Part shown: one piece after another, positions 33,515-43,031 of the stretch
Layout of the letters: each line of letters begins with the position of its first letter
Numbering within the stretch: position 1 is the first letter of the stretch
Assembly (NCBI RefSeq): GCF_003491345.1
Contig: NZ_CP025512.1
Location: forward strand, 2,418,001-2,482,000
Reading direction: 5' to 3'
From: Neorhizobium sp. SOG26
GTDB lineage: Bacteria; Pseudomonadota; Alphaproteobacteria; Rhizobiales; Rhizobiaceae
Length of the DNA stretch: 64,000 bases
The notes under the pieces: generated by a model
The model's input: only the letters and a program-made list of their open reading frames with translations
What the model was told of the DNA's origin: nothing
Database searches by the model: none
Program-made: the position numbers and the translations under genes

Positions 33515-34219
33515 TTACCTCAGGCGTGACACGTAGCGAGCCACGGCGTGGTCGAACCATGTACGGGAAACTTCCGCGACCGCGCCGTCCTGCGACTGGC
33601 TGGTTCGCAACACATGCGCGATCGGCGCGCCGGGCTTCTGCCCGAATTCCAGTGGCGCCCAATCCGGCACCTGGTCGAGATCGATCCGGTCTTCCGCCCG
33701 CACGATCCAGAGATTGAGGCGTGTCCGGTAGAAGAGATAGAGCGACTCGGAAAGGTCCTCGGCGGCAATCACCGGCGCATAGGAGCCGTCGAGCCAGATC
33801 TCTTCCAAAGCGGCGACCTGGCCGGACAGACGCCGGATGCGGCGGATGCGATGACCTTCCGGCGAAAAGCCGAAGCGGGGCAAGTCCTTCGGCTTGTCGA
33901 GCCGTGACACGTCGATGATTTCGGCCGTCGGAAGGCCACCGCCCTTGATGAGTTCGAGGCGGAACATGGCGTAGACGCTCGCCGGGTCGCTGACGGCGCG
34001 AATGTAGTTGCCCGACCCCTGCACCCGCTCGAGCAGGCCGCGGTTCTGCAGTTCCGCCAGTGCCTTGCGCAGCGTGCCGATCGCGATACCGAGCTCTGCC
34101 GCCATATCCCGTTCGGGCGCAAGCTTTTCGCCATCCACCAGCCGACCGGCGGCGATATCGCGCACCAAAAGCTCGGTGATCTGCAGATAGATCGGGAGGC
34201 TTCCCGGCCGGCTTTCCAT
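33515..34219 (-). CDS. smoD: GntR-family (UTRA) regulator of the sulfoquinovose genes (SmoD-like)
   Basis: The 234-aa protein has an N-terminal winged helix (1-75; PIYLQITELLVRDIAAG, LAPERDMAAELGIAIGTLRKAL) and a C-terminal UTRA effector domain (about 90-230). It is co-transcribed with the sulfoquinovosidase gene and divergent from the monooxygenase operon, the usual place for a repressor released by the substrate. A GntR gene occupies a comparable place in the Agrobacterium smo cluster. The effector, probably sulfoquinovose or its glycerol glycoside, is an inference. Confidence 0.85.
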   Translation of the reverse strand: MESRPGSLPIYLQITELLVRDIAAGRLVDGEKLAPERDMAAELGIAIGTLRKALAELQNRGLLERVQGSGNYIRAVSDPASVYAMFRLELIKGGGLPTAEIIDVSRLDKPKDLPRFGFSPEGHRIRRIRRLSGQVAALEEIWLDGSYAPVIAAEDLSESLYLFYRTRLNLWIVRAEDRIDLDQVPDWAPLEFGQKPGAPIAHVLRTSQSQDGAVAEVSRTWFDHAVARYVSRLR

Positions 34220-34278
34220 TCGTGCGCGTCCCCTCCTCCAGGGCTTCCCAAAGAAAATTGATACATCATTGATCTACA

Positions 34279-34295
34279 CATATCTGGGTGATATG
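34279..34295. promoter_or_regulatory. Inverted repeat, candidate GntR operator
   Basis: CATATC-N5-GATATG is a perfect 6-bp dyad in the divergent region between the GntR gene and the monooxygenase gene. A second short dyad, TGAT-ac-ATCA, lies at 34259-34268. Both precede the monooxygenase start at 34332, which argues against translation starting further upstream. Confidence 0.45.
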
Positions 34296-34331
34296 CAAGA
34301 GACATTGCGGGAGGCCGCGAGGAGGATTTTG

Positions 34332-35489
34332 ATGACTGTTGTACCCATTACGTCGCCCGATCTCGATGCAGCCGAGGTCTCCTGGTTTTCGGCCCTCTGC
34401 TCCGACGACTACGCCTATCTCGGTGTGCCGGACGACGCGCTGAAATCCAGCTGGGAACATTGCTCTGACATCGTAAAGCGGGCCGAAGCACTGGGATTTC
34501 GCAACATCCTCTGCCCCTCCTCCTACCAGGTCGGTCAGGATACGCTGAGCTTCGTGGCAGCCGCCTCGCAGGTAACCAGCAAGATCAACCTGCTCGCCGC
34601 CATCCGTTGCGGTGAGATGCAGCCGATCATGCTCGCCCGTACAGTCGCCACGCTCGACCACATGCTGAAAGGCCGGCTGACGCTCAACGTGATCAGCTCG
34701 GATTTCCCCGGCGAAGTCGCCGACAGCGCCTTCCGGTATCGCCGCAGCCATGAAGTCGTGCAGATCCTGCGCCAGGCCTGGACGCGCGACACGATCGACC
34801 ACGAAGGCGAGGTCTACACCTTCAAGGGCGTCGCCACGGAGCCGGCACGGCCATACCAGCAGAATGGCGGTCCGCTGCTTTATTTCGGCGGGTATTCCCC
34901 GGATGCACTGGAACTCTGCGGCGCCCAATGCGACGTCTACCTGATGTGGCCGGAAACGAAGGACCAGCTCGCCGAACGGATGAAGGCCGTCCATGCACGG
35001 GCCGAGGCGCATGGCCGCACGCTCGATTACGGCCTGCGCGTCCACATGATCGTGCGTGACACGGAACAGGAAGCCCGCGAGTATGCCGAGCACCTCGTCT
35101 CCAAGCTCGATGACGAATATGGCCAGTTGATCCGGGCCCGCGCCCATGACAGCAACTCGCTCGGCGTCTCGCATCAGGCAAAGGCGCGCGAACTTGCCGA
35201 CAAGTTCGGTTATGTCGAGCGACATCTGTGGACCGGCATCGGCCGTGCCCGCTCCGGATGCGGCGCCGCACTCGTCGGCTCGACGGACCAGGTCCTGTCG
35301 CAGATCGAGGAATACCAGAAGATGGGCATCCGCGCCTTCATCTTTTCCGGTTACCCGCATCTCGACGAAGCAGAACATTTCGGCCAGAAAGTTCTGCCAC
35401 AACTGAAAACCTGCTCGCTGCCGCACGCTTATGGCCGCGTTCCGACTGAAACTCCCGCAACGCCGCTCGGCACAGGAAAACGTCACTGA
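34332..35489 (+). CDS. smoC: FMNH2-dependent sulfoquinovose monooxygenase (SmoC; SsuD-like)
   Basis: The 385-aa LLM enzyme starts at an ATG behind AGGAGGA; the frame is open 21 codons further, through the operator-like repeats. SsuD-type features are EVSWFSALCSDDYAYLG at the N-terminus, PSSYQVGQDTLSFVAAAS, GRLTLNVISSDF and a C-terminal ARSGCGAALVGSTDQVL followed by SGYPHLDEAEHFG. In the sulfo-SMO pathway SmoC uses FMNH2 and O2 to convert sulfoquinovose to 6-oxo-glucose and sulfite. It overlaps the reductase gene smoB by one base, and a flavin reductase follows. Confidence 0.88.
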   Translation: MTVVPITSPDLDAAEVSWFSALCSDDYAYLGVPDDALKSSWEHCSDIVKRAEALGFRNILCPSSYQVGQDTLSFVAAASQVTSKINLLAAIRCGEMQPIMLARTVATLDHMLKGRLTLNVISSDFPGEVADSAFRYRRSHEVVQILRQAWTRDTIDHEGEVYTFKGVATEPARPYQQNGGPLLYFGGYSPDALELCGAQCDVYLMWPETKDQLAERMKAVHARAEAHGRTLDYGLRVHMIVRDTEQEAREYAEHLVSKLDDEYGQLIRARAHDSNSLGVSHQAKARELADKFGYVERHLWTGIGRARSGCGAALVGSTDQVLSQIEEYQKMGIRAFIFSGYPHLDEAEHFGQKVLPQLKTCSLPHAYGRVPTETPATPLGTGKRH

Positions 35490-36391
35490 TGACTTCGACC
35501 CAGATTGATCGCGTCGCACTTTCGCCAGAACTCGAACTGAGCCGCCTCGTCTACGGCATGTGGCGCATCGGCGACGACGCCGACACCTCGCCAAGGCACG
35601 TGCAGGCCAAGATCGAAGCCTGCCTAGAGCAGGGCATCACCACGATGGACCATGCGGACATCTATGGTGGCTATACGGCTGAAGCGATCTTCGGCGCAGC
35701 GCTCAAGCAGGCGCCACAGCTGCGCGACCAGATGGAAATCGTCACGAAATGCGGCATCGTCGCGCCGGCCGGCCGACATTCGGCGGTGCGCGGCAAGCAC
35801 TATGATACCAGTGCCGAGCACATCAACGCCTCGGTCGAAGCCTCACTGCGTGATCTCGCCGTCGACCATATCGACCTGCTGCTGATCCACCGGCCGGACC
35901 CGTTCATGGATCCCGACGTCACCGGCCCGGCACTCGATGCACTCGTTGCCTCCGGCAAGGTGCGCGCGGTCGGCGTTTCCAACTTCCGTCCCTGGGATTT
36001 CTCGCTGCTGCAGTCGTCCATGGAAAGCGAACTGGTGACCAACCAGATCGAAATGAGCCTGATGGAAACCAGCGCCTTCACCAATGGCGACCTCGCCTAC
36101 CTGCAGGAGCGCGCGATCGCCCCCATGGCATGGTCGCCACTCGGAGGCGGTTCGCTCTTCAAGAACGCGGGCCTGATGTCGATCCTTGAAGGCGTTGCCG
36201 GCGAGCAGGGCGTCGATGCCACCGCCGTTGCCGTTGCCTGGCTTCTGGCCCACCCGGCCGGCATCCTGCCGGTGCTCGGCACCAACAACCTCGACCGCAT
36301 CAGGAAGATCGGTGACGCAGCGCGCGTACCGATCGATCGCCAGACCTGGTTCGAGCTCTATTCCGCAGCCATCGGGAAGGATGTTCCATGA
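35489..36391 (+). CDS. smoB: Aldo/keto reductase (SmoB, 6-oxo-glucose reductase)
   Basis: The 300-aa protein has the AKR tetrad: Asp and Tyr in MDHADIYGGY, Lys in VTKCGI and His in LLLIHRPDPF. It also has the NADPH-binding end LGTNNLDRIRKIG. It resembles the YdhF group. Its start codon shares a base with the smoC stop (TGATG), so the two are coupled. In this context it should reduce 6-oxo-glucose to glucose, which then enters ordinary catabolism. Confidence 0.87.
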   Translation: MTSTQIDRVALSPELELSRLVYGMWRIGDDADTSPRHVQAKIEACLEQGITTMDHADIYGGYTAEAIFGAALKQAPQLRDQMEIVTKCGIVAPAGRHSAVRGKHYDTSAEHINASVEASLRDLAVDHIDLLLIHRPDPFMDPDVTGPALDALVASGKVRAVGVSNFRPWDFSLLQSSMESELVTNQIEMSLMETSAFTNGDLAYLQERAIAPMAWSPLGGGSLFKNAGLMSILEGVAGEQGVDATAVAVAWLLAHPAGILPVLGTNNLDRIRKIGDAARVPIDRQTWFELYSAAIGKDVP

Positions 36392-36912
36392 CGATTGCCG
36401 TCGAAACGGTGGGGGCAAGCGAGCATGTCTTTGTGCCGGATGCGTCGACGACGAAGCACTACCGCAACGCCCTCGGCACCTTCACCACGGGCGTGGCGGT
36501 CGTGACGGTGAAAACCCCGAACGGGCCTATCGGCATGACGGTGAACAGCTTCACCTCGGCGTCGCTCGACCCTCCGCTAGTTCTCTGGTCACCGGCGAAA
36601 AGCTCCTCCCGTTACGAGGCGTTCATGGCAGCCGAACACTTCGCCATTCATGTACTGAGCGCCGAACAGGATCTTATCAGCACCCGGTTCACGCGCGGCG
36701 GGCTCGGTTTCGACGACCTGCCCTGGCAGGAAAATAGCGAGGGCGTGCCGGTAATCCCGGGAACGCTCGCCCGTTTCGAATGCGCGCTTGCCAACCGGCA
36801 CGACGCAGGCGATCACACGCTGATCCTCGGCCGGGTGCTGCGGGCCGCGCACCGGGAGGGCGAGCCGCTCTGCTTTTCGCGCGGCACCTTCGGCCGTTTC
36901 CAAAGCCACTAA
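36388..36912 (+). CDS. smoA: Flavin reductase (SmoA)
   Basis: The 174-aa protein has the FMN-binding split-barrel motifs of flavin:NAD(P)H reductases: RNALGTFTTGVAVVTVKT, GMTVNSFTSASLDPPLVLWSP and a C-terminal GDHTLILGRVL. It overlaps the aldo/keto reductase gene by 4 bp (ATGA). Its job is to supply FMNH2 to the adjacent monooxygenase. It closes the three-gene operon. Confidence 0.9.
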   Translation: MTIAVETVGASEHVFVPDASTTKHYRNALGTFTTGVAVVTVKTPNGPIGMTVNSFTSASLDPPLVLWSPAKSSSRYEAFMAAEHFAIHVLSAEQDLISTRFTRGGLGFDDLPWQENSEGVPVIPGTLARFECALANRHDAGDHTLILGRVLRAAHREGEPLCFSRGTFGRFQSH

Positions 36913-36975
36913 ACATTTGACCGACGCAGGCGGAGCAGATTAGGCAGGTGAGACACCTACCGAAACAGGCTCTCC

Positions 36976-38145
36976 ATGACGATCATCAGACCTGACATCA
37001 GCGCCCGTGCTGCGGCAGCGCCACGCAGTGGCATCGGCGAAATCGTGACCTATGCGCGTGGACGCGAAAACCTGATGCCGCTCTGGATCGGCGAAGGCGA
37101 CCTGCCGACGCCTGACTTCATCACCCGCGCCGCAAGTGACGCACTGCTCGCCGGCGAAACCTTCTACACCTGGACGCAAGGCATCCCGGCGCTTCGCGAA
37201 GCGATCGTGCGCTACTACGCACGGCACTACGGCCGGGAATTGTCAGTCGACAACATCTACGTCACCGGCTCCGGCATGCAGTCGATCGTGCTGGCAATCC
37301 AGACCGTTGCCTCTTCCGGTGACGAGATCATCTACCTCTCACCTGCCTGGCCCAATGTCGTGAACGCCATGACGGTGGCGGAAGCAAAGCCTGTGACGGT
37401 GGAGCTCGGGTTTACCGACGGCCGCTGGGTGCTGGATGCCGAGCGGCTGGAAGCGGCCGTCAATTCGAAAACCCGCGCCCTGTTCATCAACTCCCCGTCC
37501 AACCCGACAGGATGGACCGCAACGCTGGACGACCTGAAGGCGGTGCTCGAGCTTGCCCGCAAGCATGGCCTCTGGATCATCGCCGACGAGATCTACGGCC
37601 TCTACCACTTCAACGGCGGCCGAGCGCCATCCTTCATGGATGTCATGGAGCCGGATGACCGGATCATCTTCGCCAACTCGTTTTCCAAGAACTGGTGCAT
37701 GACCGGCTGGCGCGTGGGCTGGATGGTGGCGCCGGCGGAAACGGGCCAGACGCTCACCAACCTCATCCAGTATTCGACCTCCGGTGTCGCCCAGTTCATG
37801 CAGCAGGGTGCGATTGCCGCCCTCGACCACGGCGATGACTTCATTCGCACCAACATCGAACGCGCCCGCACCTCGCGCGACATCCTCTGCGACGCACTGA
37901 TCGCGACGAACCGGGTCGAGACGCGAAAGCCGGATGGTGCGCTTTATGCCTTCCTGAAAATCGACGGCGTCACCGACAGCCGCGCCGAAGCCTTTCGCAT
38001 TGTCGATGAGACGGGTGTCGGTATGGCGCCGGGCACTGCCTTTGGACCGGGGGGCGCGGCCTTCATGCGCGCCTGCTATCTGCGCGATCCGGGTCAGATC
38101 GAAGATGCCGCCCAACGCTTGAGCGATTATATCCGTCGACGCTGA
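36976..38145 (+). CDS. PLP-dependent aminotransferase, class I/II
   Basis: The 389-aa enzyme has the PLP lysine in NSFSKNWCMTGWRVGW, the INSPSNPTGWT loop and IIADEIYGLYHF. It lies 63 bp downstream of the flavin reductase on the same strand. A small dyad (AGGTG-aga-CACCT, 36946-36958) lies in the gap, which may separate or regulate it. A role in sulfoquinovose use is not obvious. Substrate unknown. Confidence 0.88.
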   Translation: MTIIRPDISARAAAAPRSGIGEIVTYARGRENLMPLWIGEGDLPTPDFITRAASDALLAGETFYTWTQGIPALREAIVRYYARHYGRELSVDNIYVTGSGMQSIVLAIQTVASSGDEIIYLSPAWPNVVNAMTVAEAKPVTVELGFTDGRWVLDAERLEAAVNSKTRALFINSPSNPTGWTATLDDLKAVLELARKHGLWIIADEIYGLYHFNGGRAPSFMDVMEPDDRIIFANSFSKNWCMTGWRVGWMVAPAETGQTLTNLIQYSTSGVAQFMQQGAIAALDHGDDFIRTNIERARTSRDILCDALIATNRVETRKPDGALYAFLKIDGVTDSRAEAFRIVDETGVGMAPGTAFGPGGAAFMRACYLRDPGQIEDAAQRLSDYIRRR

Positions 38146-38152
38146 AACGACT

Positions 38153-38176
38153 GAGGGGCCCGAAGGCCCCTCTTTT
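38153..38176. terminator. Intrinsic terminator between aminotransferase and ftsK
   Basis: GAGGGGCC-cgaa-GGCCCCTC followed by TTTT: a perfect 8-bp stem with a tetraloop. It lies 8 bp after the aminotransferase stop and just beyond the convergent ftsK stop. Confidence 0.85.
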
Positions 38177-38181
38177 CCTGT

Positions 38182-40716
38182 CTACTCTTCGAAGTCCTCG
38201 GCGACCGGCGCCGGCCGGCTGCCCGAGATGATCTCGCGCTTGCCGACATGGTTGGCAGCACCAACCAGGCCTTCCTTTTCCATCCGCTCGACCAAAGAGG
38301 CGGCGCGGTTGTAGCCGATCGACAGGCGGCGCTGGATATAGGAGGTCGAGCACTTGCGGTCCTTCATGACGACCTTCACGGCCTTCTCGTAAAGATCGTC
38401 GCTGTCGTCACCGCCCATGGCGCTCTTGTCGAACACGGCTTCCTGCGAACCCTCGTCCTCCTCGGCGCTTTCTTCATCCTCGGTGACGGTGCCGAGATAA
38501 TCCGGCCGGCCTTGCGTCTTGAGGTGACGCACGACGAGTTCGACTTCCGCGTCCGACACGAAAGGCCCATGGACGCGCGAGATGCGCCCGCCGCCGGCCA
38601 TGTGCAGCATGTCGCCCTGACCGAGCAGTTGTTCTGCGCCCATTTCGCCGAGTATGGTGCGGCTGTCGATTTTCGACGTGACCTGGAAGGAAATGCGTGT
38701 CGGGAAGTTCGCCTTGATCGTGCCGGTGATGACATCGACCGAGGGACGCTGCGTCGCCATGATCAGGTGGATACCAGCAGCACGGGCCATCTGCGCCAGA
38801 CGCTGGATCGCGCCTTCGATCTCCTTGCCGGCGACCATCATCAGGTCAGCCATCTCGTCGACGATGACGACGATGTATGGCATCGGCGACAGGTCGAGTT
38901 CCTGTTCCTCGTAGACGATCTCGCCGGAGCTGCGGTCGAAGCCGGACTGCACGCTGACGGTGATCACCTCGCCCTTTTCGCGAGCCTGCGCGGCACGCTG
39001 GTTGTAGCCGTCAATATTGCGAACGCCGAGACGCGACATCTTGCGATACCGGTCTTCCATCTCACGCACGGCCCATTTCAGGGCCAGCACCGCCTTCTTC
39101 GGATCGGTTACGACCGGGGTCAGCAGGTGCGGGATACCGTCATAAACGGAGAGTTCAAGCATCTTCGGATCGATCATGATCAGGCGGCATTCTTCCGGAC
39201 GAAGCCGGTAGAGCAGCGACAGGATCATGGTGTTGATGGCAACCGACTTGCCCGAGCCGGTAGTACCGGCAACGAGCAGGTGCGGCATCTTGGCCAGTTC
39301 AGCGATGACAGGCTCACCGCCGATCGTCTTGCCGAGGCAGAGCGCCAGGCGCTGCTTGGTTTCCCAATAGTCCTCGCACTCGATGAGCTCACGGAAATAG
39401 ACGGTTTCGCGGGTCGCGTTCGGCAACTCGATGCCGATGACATTGCGGCCGGGCACGACGGCGACACGTGCCGAGAGCGCCGACATGGAGCGGGCGATAT
39501 CGTCCGAGAGGCCGATCACGCGGGACGACTTGACGCCAGGTGCCGGCTCGAACTCGTAAAGGGTAACGACCGGGCCCGGGCGGACATCGATGATCTCGCC
39601 GCGAATGCCGAAGTCCTCCAGCACGCTTTCCAGAAGACCGGCGCTCTGCTGCAGGGCGTCGGGCTGCAGCGCCTGGCCCCGTTCGCCCTGCGGTTCCTGC
39701 AGGAGCGAGATCGGCGGGAATTCGTACTCGGCGACATTCGGACGAACGCTGCGGGCGCGGCTTGGAGCCGGCTGTGGCTGGGCGATCAAGACGGGCGCCG
39801 GGGTCGGAGTGGCCGCGACAGGCGTCGGAGCCTCAACCGGTGCCACGACGGCGGGTGCAGGCGCGACGACGGCGGCAGCCGGCACGGCAGCGACGACAGG
39901 CTCGGGCGTTGCCGTCAGGGCAGGATTGGGCCGCGCGGTAACCTGTGGGCGCGGCGACGCGGCAACCACGACCGGGCGTGCAGCGAGCTTGCGCGGCACC
40001 TCGCGATAAAGGGCAGTCACCGGCGCGCCCGGCTGGTGAACAACCGCCTGCGGGACGAACTTCGCCTGCGCCACTGGCGTCTCGGCGACACCCCGTTCTA
40101 CCGGGCCTTCCAGTTCGAAAGGCATGGCCTCCCAGAAAGCGAAGTCGGAGATCGCGATATCGTGGCGCGGTGCGGCAACAACCGGCGGCTCCACGACAGA
40201 TGCAGGCGTTACTGGTGCAGCGACGGTCGGTGCAGGCGCTACCGGTGCGGCCATTACTGGTTCAGGCTCCGGCTGCGGCGGCACGAATTTCTTCACCTCC
40301 GGCGCATGGTAACGCATGGTCGCTGCCAGCCGCTGCAGGCCGGTGATCTGCTCCAGCGGATCAACAGGCGCCGGCGCCGAATCGATGACCGGTGCCGGGG
40401 GCGCAACCTGGGGAACCTCCTCAGGCGGAATCACCTCGATGGGTTCGGCGACGGCTTCCACGAGGCGGGCGGCCGCCTGCTCCAGCGGAACGCGCCCACC
40501 GTTGTTCTTACGGCCGAGCACGCTTTCCGGCGTGCGTGTGAAACGCACGTTCGGCGCAAGGCGGAAGGCCGCCTGCCACGGCGCCTGCTCCAGAACCGGC
40601 TGGTTAAAATCCGCCAAGCTCTGCGGGCGCGGGGGTTGCGGCGCCATCTCGACTCCATCGTCGCTGGCGCCCGGATTGTCGGAACTCTGGGGGAGATTAT
40701 GGCGTGTGAACTGCAT
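38182..40716 (-). CDS. ftsK: FtsK/SpoIIIE-family DNA translocase without membrane domain
   Basis: The 844-aa protein has a Pro/Ala/Val-rich linker-like N-terminal half (about 1-335). The RecA-like motor follows (Walker [17 protein letters not shown] near 482; Walker [16 protein letters not shown]) and then the C-terminal gamma winged helix ([25 protein letters not shown]) that reads KOPS sites. The usual four N-terminal membrane segments are absent, so this is probably a second, soluble FtsK. No strong ribosome site precedes the ATG. Role: chromosome segregation at division or DNA transport (inference). Confidence 0.9.
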   Translation of the reverse strand: MQFTRHNLPQSSDNPGASDDGVEMAPQPPRPQSLADFNQPVLEQAPWQAAFRLAPNVRFTRTPESVLGRKNNGGRVPLEQAAARLVEAVAEPIEVIPPEEVPQVAPPAPVIDSAPAPVDPLEQITGLQRLAATMRYHAPEVKKFVPPQPEPEPVMAAPVAPAPTVAAPVTPASVVEPPVVAAPRHDIAISDFAFWEAMPFELEGPVERGVAETPVAQAKFVPQAVVHQPGAPVTALYREVPRKLAARPVVVAASPRPQVTARPNPALTATPEPVVAAVPAAAVVAPAPAVVAPVEAPTPVAATPTPAPVLIAQPQPAPSRARSVRPNVAEYEFPPISLLQEPQGERGQALQPDALQQSAGLLESVLEDFGIRGEIIDVRPGPVVTLYEFEPAPGVKSSRVIGLSDDIARSMSALSARVAVVPGRNVIGIELPNATRETVYFRELIECEDYWETKQRLALCLGKTIGGEPVIAELAKMPHLLVAGTTGSGKSVAINTMILSLLYRLRPEECRLIMIDPKMLELSVYDGIPHLLTPVVTDPKKAVLALKWAVREMEDRYRKMSRLGVRNIDGYNQRAAQAREKGEVITVSVQSGFDRSSGEIVYEEQELDLSPMPYIVVIVDEMADLMMVAGKEIEGAIQRLAQMARAAGIHLIMATQRPSVDVITGTIKANFPTRISFQVTSKIDSRTILGEMGAEQLLGQGDMLHMAGGGRISRVHGPFVSDAEVELVVRHLKTQGRPDYLGTVTEDEESAEEDEGSQEAVFDKSAMGGDDSDDLYEKAVKVVMKDRKCSTSYIQRRLSIGYNRAASLVERMEKEGLVGAANHVGKREIISGSRPAPVAEDFEE

Positions 40717-40869
40717 GAGAACCGTACGATGAACAAGGAGGGTACATTAGGACATGAAGTAGAAAATAAAGGTTAACTGGTCCTTTCCAGCGCCCCATCG
40801 CGGGACGAATCCCACCGGTCATTTCTCGGCCGCTTGCCAAGCATGCTGCACTGCGTCATTCCTATAAGA

Positions 40870-41457
40870 ATGCCGGCGCCCGATCTCACCATCCTGGTCA
40901 TCGATGAAAATGCCATCCGTGCTTCCATCATCGAGGAAGGGCTGCGGGAGGCTGGTTACAATCACGTCACGGTGGTTCAGGAAGTCAACGGGATCGCCCG
41001 CATCATCGAAACGGCGAAGCCGGATGTGATCGTCATCGATATCGAGAATCCGAATCGCGACATGATGGAGCATCTGTTCCAGCTCACCCGCACCGTCAGC
41101 CGGCCGATCGCCATGTTTGTCGATCGCTCCGATACCGCGCTTATAGAAGCAGCGATGGAGGCTGGCGTTTCGGCCTATGTGGTCGATGGTCTGAAAAAAG
41201 AGCGGGTCAAGGCCATCCTCGACATGGCCGTGCACCGGTTCAACGCCTTCAGCCGCCTGCAGCGGGAACTGGCGGAAGCGAAATCGGCGCTGGAGGAGCG
41301 CAAGGTCGTCGAGCGCGCCAAGGGCATTCTGATGAAGATGCGCGGGCTCTCCGAAGAGGAAGCCTTCGCGCTGCTGCGCCAGACGGCCATGAACGAAAAG
41401 AAGAAGATGTCGGACATCGCCCAAAGCGTCGTCACGGCCGCTGGGTTGTTGATGTGA
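40870..41457 (+). CDS. nasT: NasT, ANTAR-domain antiterminator of nitrate assimilation
   Basis: The 195-aa protein has a receiver-like domain (LTILVIDENAIRASIIEEGL; Asp in VIVIDIENPN) and a C-terminal ANTAR RNA-binding domain with VVERAKGILMKMRGLSEEEAF. The start at 40870 matches the usual NasT N-terminus; the ATG at 40834 would add 12 residues. NasT binds paired hairpins in the leader RNA of nitrate genes and prevents termination when released by NasS. Its target is very likely the leader at 42767-43112. Confidence 0.9.
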   Translation: MPAPDLTILVIDENAIRASIIEEGLREAGYNHVTVVQEVNGIARIIETAKPDVIVIDIENPNRDMMEHLFQLTRTVSRPIAMFVDRSDTALIEAAMEAGVSAYVVDGLKKERVKAILDMAVHRFNAFSRLQRELAEAKSALEERKVVERAKGILMKMRGLSEEEAFALLRQTAMNEKKKMSDIAQSVVTAAGLLM

Positions 41458-41494
41458 TGGCGATGAGCAAGTGGTCCGGAGGAAACCGGAAGTG

Positions 41495-42766
41495 ATGAGG
41501 ATGAACGAAGCCGGATCCAGTCTTGGGGCGCCATCCCGTATCGCGGGCACGGAGCCAAAACTGCTGCGCGCCGGCTTCATTCCGCTGGTCGATGCCTCGG
41601 TGCTGATCGCCGCGGCGGAATACGGCTTTGCCGCGCGCGAAGGGCTGACGCTCGACCTGGTGAAGGACGTCTCCTGGGCAAATGTGCGCGATCGCCTCGC
41701 CTTCCGGCAGTTCGACATCGCCCACATGCTCTCCCCCATGCCGGTTGCCGCGCAACTGGGGCTCGGCTCCAACCCCTCCCCGACGATCACGCCTTTCTCG
41801 CTCGGTCGCGGCGGCAATGCCATCACCTTGTCGACCCGGTTGTTCGAGCGGATGCAGCAGGTTGGCGGGATTGCCGAAACCGCCACGGCGCTGGAAAACG
41901 CGCAGGCGCTGGCCGCGGTGATCGCCGCAATGAAAGAGCAGGGTGAACCGCTGCCGACCCTCGGCATGACCTACCCGTTCTCCTCCCACAATTACGAATT
42001 CCGCTATTGGCTGGCGGCCGGTGGCATTCATCCCAACCAGGACGTGAAGCTTGTAGTCGTGCCGCCGCCGATGACATCCGACGCATTGGCAGCGGGCGCA
42101 ATCGACGGGTTCTGCGTCGGCGCGCCGTGGAACATGGTGGCGTCGGAGCGTGGCGTCGGCCGCATCGTTGCCGCCAAGCAGGACATCTGGCCATCCGCCC
42201 CGGAAAAGGTGGTCGCCATGCGGCCGGATTGGGCGGAAAACCATCCCGAGACGGTGGCGCGCCTGATCACCGCCCTCGACGCTGCAGCCCGCTGGTGCGA
42301 CAACCCGGATAATCGTGATGCGCTGGCTGAGGCGCTTGCAGATCAGCGTTTCCTCGCCGCGCCGGTTCACATCATCCGCCAGGTGCTCGCCGGTGAGTTC
42401 AGCCTTGACGCCAAGGGCAACCGGCGGGTCATCCCGAACTACTTCCAGTTCCACGAAGGCCACGCCAACTATCCGAAGCCCGGGCATGCCTTGTGGATCT
42501 ATAGCCAGATGATCCGCTGGGGCCAGGCGGAAGGGAGTGAAAAGGGCATGGCCGCGGCTGCGGGTGCCTACCGGCCGGACCTTTATCGTGCCGCCTTGGG
42601 CACGGGACCCGCGGTTGATGATCTCTCAACAGAAGGTGCGGATGTATCTGACGCCTTCATGGACGGCCATGTCTTCGATCCGTCTACTCTCTTGGCTTAT
42701 GTCGAGGGCTTCTCCGTACGCACGAAACTTGGCCTCACAACCTCTCCTGACGAGCCTGAAGCCTAA
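41495..42766 (+). CDS. nasS: NasS, cytoplasmic nitrate/nitrite sensor
   Basis: The roughly 423-aa protein belongs to the NrtA/CmpA family (LRAGFIPLVDASVLIAAAE; GMTYPFSSHNYEFRYWLAAG) but lacks any signal peptide, as expected of the sensor that sequesters NasT. It lies 37 bp after nasT. The ATG at 41495 is preferred with GGAGG about 12 bases upstream; 41501 is possible. Nitrate binding should free NasT to antiterminate the nrt operon. Confidence 0.9.
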   Translation: MRMNEAGSSLGAPSRIAGTEPKLLRAGFIPLVDASVLIAAAEYGFAAREGLTLDLVKDVSWANVRDRLAFRQFDIAHMLSPMPVAAQLGLGSNPSPTITPFSLGRGGNAITLSTRLFERMQQVGGIAETATALENAQALAAVIAAMKEQGEPLPTLGMTYPFSSHNYEFRYWLAAGGIHPNQDVKLVVVPPPMTSDALAAGAIDGFCVGAPWNMVASERGVGRIVAAKQDIWPSAPEKVVAMRPDWAENHPETVARLITALDAAARWCDNPDNRDALAEALADQRFLAAPVHIIRQVLAGEFSLDAKGNRRVIPNYFQFHEGHANYPKPGHALWIYSQMIRWGQAEGSEKGMAAAAGAYRPDLYRAALGTGPAVDDLSTEGADVSDAFMDGHVFDPSTLLAYVEGFSVRTKLGLTTSPDEPEA

Positions 42767-42909
42767 CCGTCCTGCACATCCTTTGCGCGCCGCAGAAGAT
42801 GCAGACGCTCATCGTTTTTGCATACGTTCCGGATGCCTAATTAAAAGGCGCTCTGAAAATCGTCCCATTTGTGTAATTGCCGCAGTGACTTAGGCAGTCA
42901 CCACCAATT

Positions 42910-42925
42910 TGGCACGGCCCTTGCA
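42910..42925 (+). promoter_or_regulatory. Sigma-54 (-24/-12) promoter of nrtA
   Basis: TGGCACG-N4-TTGCA matches the RpoN consensus at every conserved position (GG at 42911-42912, GC at 42923-42924). Transcription should start near 42936, at the base of the first leader hairpin. This implies nitrogen (NtrC) control in addition to NasTS. Confidence 0.85.
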
Positions 42926-42934
42926 AAGCTATTC

Positions 42935-42962
42935 CTGCACCGGTCAATGGCGACTGGCGCAG
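42935..42962 (+). promoter_or_regulatory. ANTAR (NasT) target hairpin
   Basis: CTGC-a-CCGGTC, hexaloop AATGGC, GACTGG-c-GCAG form a stem of ten pairs with one mismatch. The six-base loop has A at position 1 and G at position 4, the rule for ANTAR-bound hairpins. A second hairpin obeying the same rule was not found before the T-tract. Confidence 0.7.
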
Positions 42963-43031
42963 ATAGGCGCGGCATAAGCGCCTGCAAAAGACACCGACGT
43001 CGTAAGGTTTTTGCTGTCCGGGATCCTCCCC

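Noticed and set aside
38248-40776. 842-codon plus-strand open frame antisense to the whole of ftsK
   Set aside because: Its composition (Arg/His/Asp-rich, no domain) is that of a codon-position shadow in GC-rich DNA, and the ftsK frame has unmistakable motifs.
42965-42983. Second ANTAR hairpin of the nitrate leader
   Set aside because: The stem is good, but the loop has seven bases and lacks the A1/G4 pattern; kept only as a competing hairpin.
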